Assembly: GCA_038040485.1 (NCBI GenBank)
Contig: JBBPIE010000002.1
Coordinates: forward strand, 186,001 to 250,000
Direction: 5' to 3'
Length of the DNA: 64,000 nt
Origin: Onstottus_B arcticum
GTDB lineage: Bacteria > Acidobacteriota > Blastocatellia > UBA7656
Shown here piece after piece: positions 1 to 8,471 of this stretch (position 1 is its first letter; each line of letters begins with the position of its first letter). The notes under the pieces are model-generated. The model was given only the letters and a program-made list of their open reading frames with translations. It did not search any database and was not told the DNA's origin. A program made the position numbers and the translations under genes.

Positions 1-1196
1 CCGAGCTTCGCGAGTCGCGGGGTTGGTGCGACTTCAGCGTTAACAGACTCGTCGAGGAAATGAATCGGCAGGTGCTTGCCGACGGCGTCGACTATGAAGG
101 AGCAATTGGTTATCACCGTTTCGTGACGGAGATCTTCGCGCTTTTCTTCAGCTTGAGTCGGACGACGAGCATCGACGCGGGCACCGAGTTTCGCGCAAGC
201 CTGGCGCGCATGTTCGACTTCGTTCGGCATTATTTGAAGCCCGACGGCACGGCTCCCGCGATCGGCGACTCGGACGACGGCCGGTTGCTGCGGTTGAAAG
301 CGCGGCCGGCTCTCGATCACTCGTACTTGATGTCACTCGCGGCGGTCTTGCTTGAAGACGGGACTTTAAAACAATCAAACCGGATCGATGAAGAAGCGAT
401 CTGGTGGTTTGGACGCGCGGGTCTTGAGACCTTCGAGCGTTTGCCGCTTGATGCACAAGGCGCGGACTCTCGCGCTTTCCCTGAAGCACAAATCTACGTC
501 CAGCGTTCTGGTGAGTTGTACTCGATAATCGATTGCGGCGACCACGGGCTTCGAGGCCGGGGCTCGCACGCGCACTCGGATGCTTTGTCGCTCGAGGTGT
601 TCGCTTATGGCCGCACGTTCCTGCGCGACCCGGGAACTTACGTCTACAGTGCAAGCGAGAGCCAGCGAAATCTCTTTCGCTCGACCGCCTATCACAACAC
701 CGTTCGCATCGACGGCGAGGAGATCAGTCAAATCAACGAGCGGGAGCTATTTCGGCTCGGACCGAATGTGCGCCCGCAAGTGAACCGGTGCGAAAGCACA
801 GCCGGGCGCGACGTGTTGGATGCCGAGCATCACGCATATTTGAGGCTTACTGAGCCGGTCACGCATCGACGGATCATCACATTCGAGAAACGTGAGGGCT
901 ACTGGATCATTGAGGACACCTTCACCGGCAGAGGGCGGCACCGATTCGAGTTCTTTTTCAATTTCGACGCGGGTCTTGAAGTCAGCGGAGACTCGGGCAA
1001 TCGAGTGACGGCTCGCGGCGAAAGCGCATCTCTTACGATCGTACCTTCGGCGGAACACGACCTCGAAGCAAAGATCGAAGATAGATGGGTCTCTCCCGCG
1101 TACGGGACTCGATTAAGCGCGTCTGCTATCATATTCGCTCTTTCAGCAGACGTTCCGTTGAGAGTGACTTTTCACCTGTTGGTGTCGAGGCATTAA
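1..1196 (+). CDS. Heparinase II/III-like polysaccharide lyase (5' end outside window)
   Basis: The frame is open from base 3, upstream of the first ATG (60), with no start or ribosome site, so the gene begins before the window. About 397 residues remain. The visible part has the family pattern: a helical toroid segment with DGVDYEGAIGYHR near the front, then the central signature HAHSDALSLEVFAYGRTFLRD followed by YHNTVRIDGEEISQ, and a C-terminal beta-sandwich. The family cleaves uronic-acid polysaccharides such as heparin or alginate. Here it stands upstream of an amidotransferase, a flippase and glycosyltransferases. It is therefore probably an export or editing lyase of an exopolysaccharide locus. 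The substrate cannot be read from sequence. Confidence 0.85.
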   Translation, partial: ELRESRGWCDFSVNRLVEEMNRQVLADGVDYEGAIGYHRFVTEIFALFFSLSRTTSIDAGTEFRASLARMFDFVRHYLKPDGTAPAIGDSDDGRLLRLKARPALDHSYLMSLAAVLLEDGTLKQSNRIDEEAIWWFGRAGLETFERLPLDAQGADSRAFPEAQIYVQRSGELYSIIDCGDHGLRGRGSHAHSDALSLEVFAYGRTFLRDPGTYVYSASESQRNLFRSTAYHNTVRIDGEEISQINERELFRLGPNVRPQVNRCESTAGRDVLDAEHHAYLRLTEPVTHRRIITFEKREGYWIIEDTFTGRGRHRFEFFFNFDAGLEVSGDSGNRVTARGESASLTIVPSAEHDLEAKIEDRWVSPAYGTRLSASAIIFALSADVPLRVTFHLLVSRH

Positions 1197-1197
1197 G

Positions 1198-1301
1198 GTG
1201 ATGAACCTGTACGGGCGTCCCTCCGTGGGCGCCCCTCCTCACGGAGCACATGGCCGCGACCGAGGCGCGCCCACGGAGGGACACCCGTACAGGCTCATCA
1301 C
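1198..1301. repeat. Intergenic inverted repeat, two 35-nt arms
   Basis: Left arm 1198-1232 and right arm 1267-1301 are reverse complements with two mismatches (core CTGTACGGG..GTCCCTCCGTGGGCGC). They are separated by a 34-nt loop. The element begins two bases after the lyase stop codon and fills most of the gap to the asparagine synthase. There is no T-run, so it is more likely a mobile palindrome than a classical terminator, although its transcript would form a strong hairpin. Confidence 0.85.
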
Positions 1302-1355
1302 TACTGAGTACTAGCCTTTCGTCCTGTGATCACTGTGCTTTTCTAACCTCTGTTT

Positions 1356-3386
1356 ATGTGCGGGATCTGTGGAATCTACGAGTACGGAGCGAGCGAACCG
1401 GCTGTCAATTCGGACTCGATCGTCCGAATGCGCGACACGATGTCTCACCGCGGGCCTGACGACGCCGGCGTTTACCTAAGCGAAGATCGGCGCGTTGGAC
1501 TGGGCAATCGCAGGCTCGCAATCGTCGACTTGTCGCCCGCCGGCCACATCCCGATGTGCAACGAGGACGGGCGCGTCTGGATAACCTTCAACGGCGAAAT
1601 CTACAACCACGAATCGTTGCGGCCCGGGCTCGAGGCAAAAGGTCATCGCTATCGCTCGCGCACCGACACGGAGACAATTGTTCACCTCTATGAAGAACGT
1701 GGGTTGGACTTTGTTCACGAGCTCGAAGGCGACTTTGCGATTGGGTTGTGGGATCAGGCGGCGCGGCGGCTTGTGCTTGTGCGCGATCGAATCGGTGTGA
1801 AGCCGCTTTACTACACGATCGCCGAGGGCCGTCTGATCTTTGCGTCCGAAATCAAAGCGATACTCGAGCACCCGTCGGTCAATCGCGACATCGACGAGGA
1901 AGCGCTCTATCACTACCTTTCTTTCCTGACCACGCCCGCGCCGCAGACGTTGTTCGCCGGGATCAACAAACTCCCCGCCGGCTGCATGCTAACCTGCGAC
2001 CGGTCGGGTGAAGTAAAGATCACTCGCTACTGGGACGCAGTCTCCGCAAGCCCGGACAACGACGCTCGCGAGATGACCGAGCGGGAAGTTGCGGATGAGA
2101 CCTTGCGATTGCTGACCGACTCGATCCGGAAGCGAATGATGAGCGACGTGCCGTTCGGCGTGTTCCTGTCGGGCGGAATCGACTCGACAGCGAACGTGGC
2201 TCTGATGGCCCGTTTGATGGATAGCCCGGTCCGGACCTTCACTGTTGGCTTCAAAGACAATCCAGCCTACGACGAACTTGCCGAAGCGCGCGATGTCGCT
2301 CGCGAGTACGGGACCGATCATCACGAAATTCTCATCGGCGAGCAGGAGCTTATCGATTTTCTTCCCGGGCTGATCTTTCATCAGGACGAGCCGATCGCCG
2401 ATCCGGTCTGCGTGCCGATCTATTACGTGTCAAAGCTCGCGCGCTCGACTGGCACCAGAGTGATTCAAGTTGGCGAAGGTTCGGACGAACTGTTCTGCGG
2501 CTACGATCAGTACACGCAGTATCTGAAGCTTCACGACTACGGTTGGAGGTTCCTCGAAAAGCTTCCCCGGCGAGTCAGGCAATCGCTGGCCGCGACAGGT
2601 CAGTCGCTTCTTCGAGTCGGCGACGACCAGTTGCCTTCCAACTGGCGCAAGCTCGCTCCGGACTTGCTGCGAAGACTCGGCGAAGGCGAACCGGCCTTTT
2701 GGAGCGGCGCGTTGTTCTTCGATGAGACTCACAAGCGACAATTGTTCACGCAGGAGGCGACGCGCAGACTGTCGAACGGGTCCGGCCACGAACCTTCATC
2801 TTACTCCGTTGTGCGGGCCGACCTGGACAGGCTGCTCGCAGCAAGGCCGGATGCGGACCTGCTGGAGCGGATGACCTATCAGGAACTAAAGCTGCGGCTG
2901 AGTGAATTGCTCCTGATGCGGGTCGACAAGATGACGATGGCGGCGTCGGTCGAGGCCCGAGTTCCCTTTCTCGACCACAAGCTAGTCGAGTTCGCGATGA
3001 CCATTCCGCGAGGAATGAAATACAAAGACGGCGTGACCAAGCACATTCTGAAGCGGGCGCTCAAGGGCGTGGTTTCTGACAGTGTGATCGGCCGAAAAAA
3101 GAAGGGATTTGGCGTTCCGGTGAACGAATGGATGCTCGACCGGCTGGGAGGATTTGTGGAAGAGACGCTCCTGAACTCCCCGCTGCGGCGGCGTGAGTTG
3201 TTCGATTACAGCTTTATCAAGCAACTGCTCGATGAGCATCGGAGCGGCCGCACGAACTATGGGTTCTTTCTTTGGAGCCTGTTCAATTTGAGCTTGTGGT
3301 ACGAGCGCTGGATCGATGGCGCGGCGCGGGAACCGGCAGCCGGAGAGCCGCTCGCGTCCATTTGCACGATTCCTCTTACCCGGTGA
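1356..3386 (+). CDS. asnB: Asparagine synthase, glutamine-hydrolysing (AsnB-type amidotransferase)
   Basis: The 676-residue protein has the two-domain architecture of class-II glutamine amidotransferases. The N-terminus MCGICGIYEY gives the catalytic Cys2. RGPDDAGVY, NGEIYN and the DxETIVHLYEE region follow in the glutaminase domain. The synthetase domain carries the ATP-binding SGGIDST loop near residue 270 and VEARVPFLDH near 530. It transfers glutamine-derived ammonia to a carboxylate. Between a polysaccharide lyase and a flippase, this paralogue probably amidates a sugar or uronic acid of the polymer rather than making free asparagine; that is inference from context. The flippase starts 25 bases downstream. 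Confidence 0.9.
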   Translation: MCGICGIYEYGASEPAVNSDSIVRMRDTMSHRGPDDAGVYLSEDRRVGLGNRRLAIVDLSPAGHIPMCNEDGRVWITFNGEIYNHESLRPGLEAKGHRYRSRTDTETIVHLYEERGLDFVHELEGDFAIGLWDQAARRLVLVRDRIGVKPLYYTIAEGRLIFASEIKAILEHPSVNRDIDEEALYHYLSFLTTPAPQTLFAGINKLPAGCMLTCDRSGEVKITRYWDAVSASPDNDAREMTEREVADETLRLLTDSIRKRMMSDVPFGVFLSGGIDSTANVALMARLMDSPVRTFTVGFKDNPAYDELAEARDVAREYGTDHHEILIGEQELIDFLPGLIFHQDEPIADPVCVPIYYVSKLARSTGTRVIQVGEGSDELFCGYDQYTQYLKLHDYGWRFLEKLPRRVRQSLAATGQSLLRVGDDQLPSNWRKLAPDLLRRLGEGEPAFWSGALFFDETHKRQLFTQEATRRLSNGSGHEPSSYSVVRADLDRLLAARPDADLLERMTYQELKLRLSELLLMRVDKMTMAASVEARVPFLDHKLVEFAMTIPRGMKYKDGVTKHILKRALKGVVSDSVIGRKKKGFGVPVNEWMLDRLGGFVEETLLNSPLRRRELFDYSFIKQLLDEHRSGRTNYGFFLWSLFNLSLWYERWIDGAAREPAAGEPLASICTIPLTR

Positions 3387-3411
3387 GCCGGCAATCGTTC
3401 ACTCATTCCAA

Positions 3412-4761
3412 ATGCTCGCAGACGCACCAGAAAAAAGTTTGATCGTCGAACGAGCGGCGGCCGGGCCTGATCAGCCTGATGAAGCGGCCGCGCCGGCGCA
3501 TCCGTCCGCCTCCTCGCCGTTTCGCCTCGGCGAAACGATGCGGCAAGCCGGCATGCTTTTCTCGGCTCAGACGTTCGCAATGGGCACTAGCTTCCTTGCG
3601 GCGGCCGTTCAATGGCGGTGGATGGAGCCCGCTGAGCTGGGCCGATTCGTGTTCTGCGTAACCATCGTCGAGATTGCGGGCTTGCTGTTCGAAGTCGGCA
3701 TCTTTCCGGCGGGAGCGCGTGTGCTCGCTCTTGCCCGCGATCAGCACGCCGAGCGGCGTGCGCTTGGCGCGTTGTTCGTTCTCGCCATGGTGATGGGCGC
3801 GGCATTTTCTGTTTTTGTGGCAGCGACGGCCTACCCTATTGATCTCATCTTTCACCAGAACGCGCGGAGCGCGCTGATCGGCTCGGCAGTCTTCCTGGTT
3901 CTCAAGCCGTTTCAATCACTTGTGGAGCAAGCGTGTCAGGGGCTGAATCACATCCGGAAGCTTTCGGCGTTTCAACTCTTGAGGTCCGGCTTGAACCTGT
4001 CGCTGCTGGCGGGGCTTGCTCTGGCTCACAGGCTCACCGCGGAATCGGCTCTGATAGCCTATTTGACGGGGATCGGTGTGTCGGCGCTGGTCATCATACT
4101 TCGGATGCGGCCAAGTTTTGAGGAGCGCTCGCGATACACAAAGCTGACTCTGAAAGAAGCCCGAAGCTACGGGTTGAATGTCTACCTTGCGCGGATAACC
4201 GGAACGGTCTCAACGGAGTTTGACAATCTGGTGATTGCGTATTTTCTGGTGGATCCGGCGCCGCTGGGTCTGTACGCGACGGCACAAAAGCTGGCCAGCC
4301 CAATCCTCACGATGGCGCGGTCCCTGGCGGTCACCAGATTTCGCGCATTCGCTCATCTCAAGCGCGTACCCGCGCGGTTGGCGCGCTGGAACGCGGCCAC
4401 GCTGATCGCTGCGTCGGCGGCGCTCGCAGTTGCCGGGCCGGTTGCGCTCAGATACTTGTTCCCGCAATACGCCGCCGCCGCGCCGTTGCTTGTGCCGTTC
4501 GCGGTCTGGGGTCTTTTTGCCGGCCTGTATCAGCCATACAACATGTTTCTGGCGTCGCACGGGCGAGGAGTTGAGATTCGCAACATAGCAGTTATCGTCA
4601 CTCTGGCAACTTTCGCGGGGCTGATCGTAGCTGTGCCTCGCTTTGGCATAGCAGGGGCGGCCTGGGCATGCGCCGCCGCCATGGTGTTGGACTACCTGGT
4701 GAGCCTCTACTACTATCGGAAGTTCAGTCGCACATTGGATCAGGGTAGTGGGTCAGTTTGA
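3412..4761 (+). CDS. Polysaccharide flippase family membrane protein (MATE/Wzx-like)
   Basis: About 449 residues with a soluble N-terminal tail of some 45 residues, then roughly a dozen hydrophobic segments, typical of lipid-linked oligosaccharide flippases. The frame extends upstream into asnB, but I chose the ATG at 3412. It follows the asnB stop by 25 bases and removes an Arg-rich stretch unlike the family. The N-terminal tail is rich in Ala and Pro (AAAPAHPSASSPFRLGE) and precedes the first membrane helix near LFSAQTFAMGTSFLAAAVQW. It probably moves the repeat unit assembled by the neighbouring glycosyltransferases across the inner membrane. The stop codon lies inside the left arm of the following palindrome. 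Confidence 0.8.
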   Translation: MLADAPEKSLIVERAAAGPDQPDEAAAPAHPSASSPFRLGETMRQAGMLFSAQTFAMGTSFLAAAVQWRWMEPAELGRFVFCVTIVEIAGLLFEVGIFPAGARVLALARDQHAERRALGALFVLAMVMGAAFSVFVAATAYPIDLIFHQNARSALIGSAVFLVLKPFQSLVEQACQGLNHIRKLSAFQLLRSGLNLSLLAGLALAHRLTAESALIAYLTGIGVSALVIILRMRPSFEERSRYTKLTLKEARSYGLNVYLARITGTVSTEFDNLVIAYFLVDPAPLGLYATAQKLASPILTMARSLAVTRFRAFAHLKRVPARLARWNAATLIAASAALAVAGPVALRYLFPQYAAAAPLLVPFAVWGLFAGLYQPYNMFLASHGRGVEIRNIAVIVTLATFAGLIVAVPRFGIAGAAWACAAAMVLDYLVSLYYYRKFSRTLDQGSGSV

Positions 4762-4873
4762 TGGAAGTAGCATAGACTTTAGTCTGTGTCTCTAACCGGA
4801 TAGACGCGATAACCATCGGACACAGACTAAAGTCTATGCTACCTCCTCAAACTGACCCATTACCTGGATCAGG
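4737..4873. repeat. Long inverted repeat spanning the flippase stop codon
   Basis: Core arms 4749-4790 and 4819-4859 are near-perfect reverse complements: GGGTCAGTTTGA... with GCATAGACTTTAGTCTGTGTC on the left, and the mirror image on the right. Weaker pairing extends out to GATCAGGGTA (left) and TACCTGGATC (right). The arms themselves contain the sub-palindrome AGACTTTAGTCT. The element occupies nearly the whole gap between the flippase and the CapK-like gene and contributes the last codons of the flippase. Confidence 0.85.
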
Positions 4874-4896
4874 CCTCGTGAGTAACGCGCTATCAG

Positions 4897-6288
4897 ATGA
4901 ACCTTAAGCAAGCCGCGAAATCCATCCTGAAGCCAGTCTACTACAGGCTTCCGCCATCGATTTGTTACAGTCCATATTTCTCGCCAACACTGAAGCTGCT
5001 CGATGAGTCTCAGCATTGGGATGAAGGCCGCCTTCTCGAATTTCAACTCGGGAAGCTCCGCGCCATTCTGCGACACTCAGCAGTGCACGTTCCCTACTAT
5101 CGGCGTTTGTTTCGATCGGCGGGCTTCGACCCGGAAAGGCTGCAAGATCTGACGAATCTCAGGCAGCTTCCAATGCTCGACAAGGAAACTGTCCGGGCAA
5201 ACTTCCAGGACCTGATCGCCGAGAACGTCGCCCCGAGCGACCGGTATTACTTTACGACGAGCGGAACGATGGGGAAGCCGTTGGGGTTTTACAACACCCG
5301 ACGTGCGGCTGGGCGAGAGAAAGCTTTCATGCTCGCGCAGTGGGCACGAGTGGGGTTTCACCACAGAGATCTCCGCGCGATACTTCGAGGCAGTCTGGTG
5401 AGGACGCGCCGTCACTGGAGCTACGATCCCTCGGAGCGCGCTTTCGTGTTTTCGAACTTTCACATGACGCCCGACAACGTCGCCCGGTACGCACGCGTGA
5501 TGCGAGACAAGCAACTTCGCTTTCTGCATTCATATCCTTCCGCCGTTGTCGATTTCGCGCGTCACCTCGAAGGGTTGTCGATAGCGGCTCCGCGGTTCCG
5601 AGTCATACTGGCTTCGTCGGAAAACTTGTACCCCGGCCAGCGCGAGTCGATCGAATCATTCTTCGGTGCGCGGTTGTTCTCGTGGTACGGCCAAACCGAA
5701 TGCGTGATCCTCGCCGGTGAATGCGAAACGAGCAACAACTATCACATCTTCCCGGAGTACGGAGTCGCCGAGGTAATCAAACAAGACGGTGCGCCGGCGC
5801 AACTGGAAGGCGACGCAGGCGAACTCGTCGGCACGTCGCTCGATAACTTCGCGATGCCGCTGATTCGATATCGCACTGATGACTGGGCGGTCATCGGCCC
5901 TGCTTCGTGCCCATGCGGCCGCGCCTATAAGCTGCTCAAGGAAACTCGCGGGCGCTGGCACCAGGAGATGCTCGTCGGCAGGCTGGACAACCTGATCTCG
6001 GTCACTGCCTTAAACGTCCATACCGACGTGTTCGACCGCGTGCAACAAGTCCAGTTTTATCAGCGCGAGAAGGGCAAAGTAGAGTTGAGGATAAAGCGGC
6101 GACCCGAGTATTCGGAGCGGGACAGCCGCCGCATCCTTCAGGCGATGAACGAGAAGGTGGGAGATACGATGGAGATCGCTTTGAGTTTCCCCGATGAAAT
6201 CCCGCTGTCGCCCATCGGCAAATTCCGTCTTGTCATCCAGGAGTTGAAGACTTCGAGAGGCGCCTTCGGTGAAACGAGCGTTGAATAA
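4897..6288 (+). CDS. Phenylacetate-CoA-ligase-like (CapK family) adenylate-forming protein
   Basis: 463 residues of the ANL superfamily branch that includes phenylacetate-CoA ligase and the capsule protein CapK. The ATP loop appears as YYFTTSGTMGKPLGFYNT near residue 115. WYGQTE near 263 is the adenylate-contact motif and RYRTDDWAVIG near 328 is the hinge aspartate region. The C-terminal lid ends with IPLSPIGKFRLV, where the lysine is the usual catalytic residue. CapK-type members recur in polysaccharide loci and are thought to activate an acyl group for decoration of the polymer; the actual acid is unknown. The following glycosyltransferase frame begins at or just after its stop. Confidence 0.8.
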   Translation: MNLKQAAKSILKPVYYRLPPSICYSPYFSPTLKLLDESQHWDEGRLLEFQLGKLRAILRHSAVHVPYYRRLFRSAGFDPERLQDLTNLRQLPMLDKETVRANFQDLIAENVAPSDRYYFTTSGTMGKPLGFYNTRRAAGREKAFMLAQWARVGFHHRDLRAILRGSLVRTRRHWSYDPSERAFVFSNFHMTPDNVARYARVMRDKQLRFLHSYPSAVVDFARHLEGLSIAAPRFRVILASSENLYPGQRESIESFFGARLFSWYGQTECVILAGECETSNNYHIFPEYGVAEVIKQDGAPAQLEGDAGELVGTSLDNFAMPLIRYRTDDWAVIGPASCPCGRAYKLLKETRGRWHQEMLVGRLDNLISVTALNVHTDVFDRVQQVQFYQREKGKVELRIKRRPEYSERDSRRILQAMNEKVGDTMEIALSFPDEIPLSPIGKFRLVIQELKTSRGAFGETSVE

Positions 6289-6340
6289 CAATCTTGAAAA
6301 GCCCGAAGGCGCGCGATCCGTTCTGCGCAAGGCGGCGCGT

Positions 6341-8146
6341 ATGACTCAGCAAACGGAGCAACTGCCGCTCGCCTTGTTGCTGGACTTGTCGGGAGATAAG
6401 GGCGCCTCGAAAGAGTGGGCCGCGCGAGAGATGCCCGGCCTGCAAATTCAATCGATCACCAAGGCTGAACTTAAATGGGGATCGAAGCGCGAAGCGCTGG
6501 CGCTCGCTCGACGCTGGAAGCCCGATGTGTTCGCTGTGTTCACGCCCAACCTTGCGACTCAAAGCGCGCGGGCGGCGATGACGCTGTTTGGAGTGCTGGC
6601 GGGAGCCCGGGGGGTTCTGTTCGGAGACGGCAACGGCCGCGCGATCCGCCGCTCGCGAGTGCGCGCGCTTCTCATCGAAGCGCCGAGGTTCGCGCTTGAA
6701 TCGCTGGCAGGCTATCTCATCCTGGTTCCGCTGTCGTGGCTTCTCACCGAAGCGTTGATCCTCGCGCTCGCGTTCAGAGCTACGGCAAGGGCTTCTCGAT
6801 CCTGGCGCACCGCGGACCAGCGTGCGGCTGCGCTATACGTGAAAGCGGCGCCGGCCGGTCATTCGCCTGCCGCGGCCGCGGGAGGAATGGCGACGCACGT
6901 AACCGGCTTCACGACCGGGGCGCTTGACCTCGGCCATGATTTGGAGATGCTAGCGAGCGATGACTCCCCGGCAACCGACAGCCGCCTGAGGGTCACGGTG
7001 ATCAACACCTCGAGCTTGCTGGCGCCGACGCGAGCGCTGTTCGAGCTTTGGAACAACCTGGCCTTCACGGCGCGGGCGCTGCGAGGCGCAAGGACGCTCG
7101 CCTCAAACCGCGAGATAAGCCTGGGAGCGCAGGCGTCCCCGCCTGCTCCGGGACCTAGGGATGCGAAAGAGGCAGGCGGGGACGCCTGCGCTCCCAGGGT
7201 CCGGGATTTCATCTATCAGCGCTACAACCGCTTCAATTGGACAGGCGTTGCGTTGTCGCTGGCGACAGGCCTTCCTTTGGCGCTCGAGTTCAACGGCTCA
7301 GAAGTCTGGCTGAGCGAGAACTGGGACCCGGTCGGATTGCTGTGGTTACTAAGGCGCTTCGAGCGGCTCAATCTGAACGCGGCCGATCAGATCTTCGTCG
7401 TCTCCGAAGTCGAGCGTAGAAACCTGCTGGCAGCAGGGATTGAAGCAGACCGAATCGTGGTGAATCCAAATGGTGTCGATGTCGATCGGTTCGCGCCGGG
7501 TTGCGGCGGCCGCGAGGTCCGAGCCGCGCTCGGCGTGTCGGACAAGATTGTCGTTGGATTCGTCGGCACATTCGGTCCGTGGCACGGCGCCCCGGTGCTG
7601 GCCGAAACTGTTGCGCTAGTTAGCGAATCCGCCCGCTGCCACTTCTTGTTTGTCGGCGACGGCGAACAACGCAGCACAGTGGAACGCATTATCGATTCCG
7701 CGAGCAAGAATGCAGTCGTGACCTTTGCAGGTAGAATCCCTCACTCGCAAGTCCCGTCGTATCTTGATGCCTGCGACGTGTTCGCGGCGCCAAACGTCCG
7801 GTCCGGCGATGGCAGCGAGTTCTTTGGCTCGCCGACCAAGTTGTTTGAGTATATGGCGATGGCTCGTCCGGTGATCGGTAGCCGGTTAGGCCAGATCGCG
7901 GACGTGATTGAGGACGGCTCGAACGGCGTGCTCGTGGAGCCGGGCAACGCGGAAGCACTCGCGCGAGCGATCGAGAAGCTGGCAGCGGATAAAGAGTTGC
8001 GGGCGAAGCTTGGATACGCAGCCAGGCGGACCGTGATCGAGCGATACACCTGGAGGCACAACGCCGCGCGAGTGTTTGACACGATGCTCAATCACGGGTC
8101 AAAGGAAGAATCGCCCTCAGCAGGCGCAGTCAAACCAGCAGGGTGA
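6341..8146 (+). CDS. Glycosyltransferase family 4 (GT-B fold) with an in-frame palindromic insert
   Basis: About 601 residues from ATG 6341, chosen because AAGG precedes it by eight bases. A GTG at 6269 in the same frame would overlap the previous gene. The N-terminal third has hydrophobic stretches (LLIEAPRFALESLAGYLILVPL). The C-terminal part is a typical GT-B donor domain: VVNPNGVDVDRFAPG, VGFVGTFGPWHGAPVL, FVGDGEQR, then SPTKLFEYMAMARPVIGSRL, the conserved E-x7-E-like nucleotide-sugar site. Residues encoded by 7120-7198 (LGAQASPPAPG...GGDACAPRV) come from a palindromic element and interrupt the linker region. It is likely an inner-membrane-associated polymer assembly enzyme. Confidence 0.85.
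   Translation: MTQQTEQLPLALLLDLSGDKGASKEWAAREMPGLQIQSITKAELKWGSKREALALARRWKPDVFAVFTPNLATQSARAAMTLFGVLAGARGVLFGDGNGRAIRRSRVRALLIEAPRFALESLAGYLILVPLSWLLTEALILALAFRATARASRSWRTADQRAAALYVKAAPAGHSPAAAAGGMATHVTGFTTGALDLGHDLEMLASDDSPATDSRLRVTVINTSSLLAPTRALFELWNNLAFTARALRGARTLASNREISLGAQASPPAPGPRDAKEAGGDACAPRVRDFIYQRYNRFNWTGVALSLATGLPLALEFNGSEVWLSENWDPVGLLWLLRRFERLNLNAADQIFVVSEVERRNLLAAGIEADRIVVNPNGVDVDRFAPGCGGREVRAALGVSDKIVVGFVGTFGPWHGAPVLAETVALVSESARCHFLFVGDGEQRSTVERIIDSASKNAVVTFAGRIPHSQVPSYLDACDVFAAPNVRSGDGSEFFGSPTKLFEYMAMARPVIGSRLGQIADVIEDGSNGVLVEPGNAEALARAIEKLAADKELRAKLGYAARRTVIERYTWRHNAARVFDTMLNHGSKEESPSAGAVKPAG
7120..7198. repeat. Perfect 27-bp inverted repeat inserted in frame within a glycosyltransferase gene
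   Basis: Arms 7120-7146 and 7172-7198 are perfect reverse complements (CCTGGGAGCGCAGG / CCTGCGCTCCCAGG and inner CGTCCCCGCCTGC), with a 25-nt loop. The element keeps the reading frame and adds about 26 residues. Because it is a palindrome, both strands encode nearly the same peptide, beginning LGAQASPP and ending GGDACAPR. Confidence 0.9.
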
Positions 8147-8177
8147 AATGTTATCGAACATCAGGCGATGGGCCCCT

Positions 8178-8436
8178 CACTCCGTCAGGAGTGAAATGTT
8201 TATAGAGACATCAGGCAGGCGTGGTCCGCACTCCGTCAGGAGTGCAGTGTTTATAGACGAAGGATCGAAAGTTGGGCCCTCACTCCGTCAGGAGTGAAAT
8301 GTAAGGGGAGCGGGTTGATAAATCGTCGGTCTCGAAAAACCGGCCTTGCTCAGAGCAGCGTCGCTGCACATATCACCCCGCTGGGGTGAGCGGCGCCTTC
8401 CTCGGTACTCTATAAACATATCACCCCGCTGGGGTG
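8178..8436. repeat. Converging array of short palindromes (three forward, two reverse)
   Basis: The 325-base gap before the CPBP protease holds five palindromes and no gene. CACTCCGTCAGGAGTG occurs at 8178-8193, 8229-8244 and 8281-8296. The first two are followed by a tail (AAATGTTTATAGA or CAGTGTTTATAGAC). CACCCCGCTGGGGTG occurs at 8374-8388 and 8422-8436, the second preceded by the reverse of that tail (CTATAAACATAT). The two groups thus point towards each other. Unit spacing is irregular and the units are very short, so this is not a CRISPR; it resembles REP-type elements. Confidence 0.8.
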
Positions 8437-8471
8437 GCTCAGGAGCGAACTCAAACGCGGACACGGGAAGA

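Noticed and set aside
8178..8436. CRISPR-like array
   Set aside because: Units are 15-16 bases and palindromic, spacing is uneven, orientation flips and no cas genes are present.
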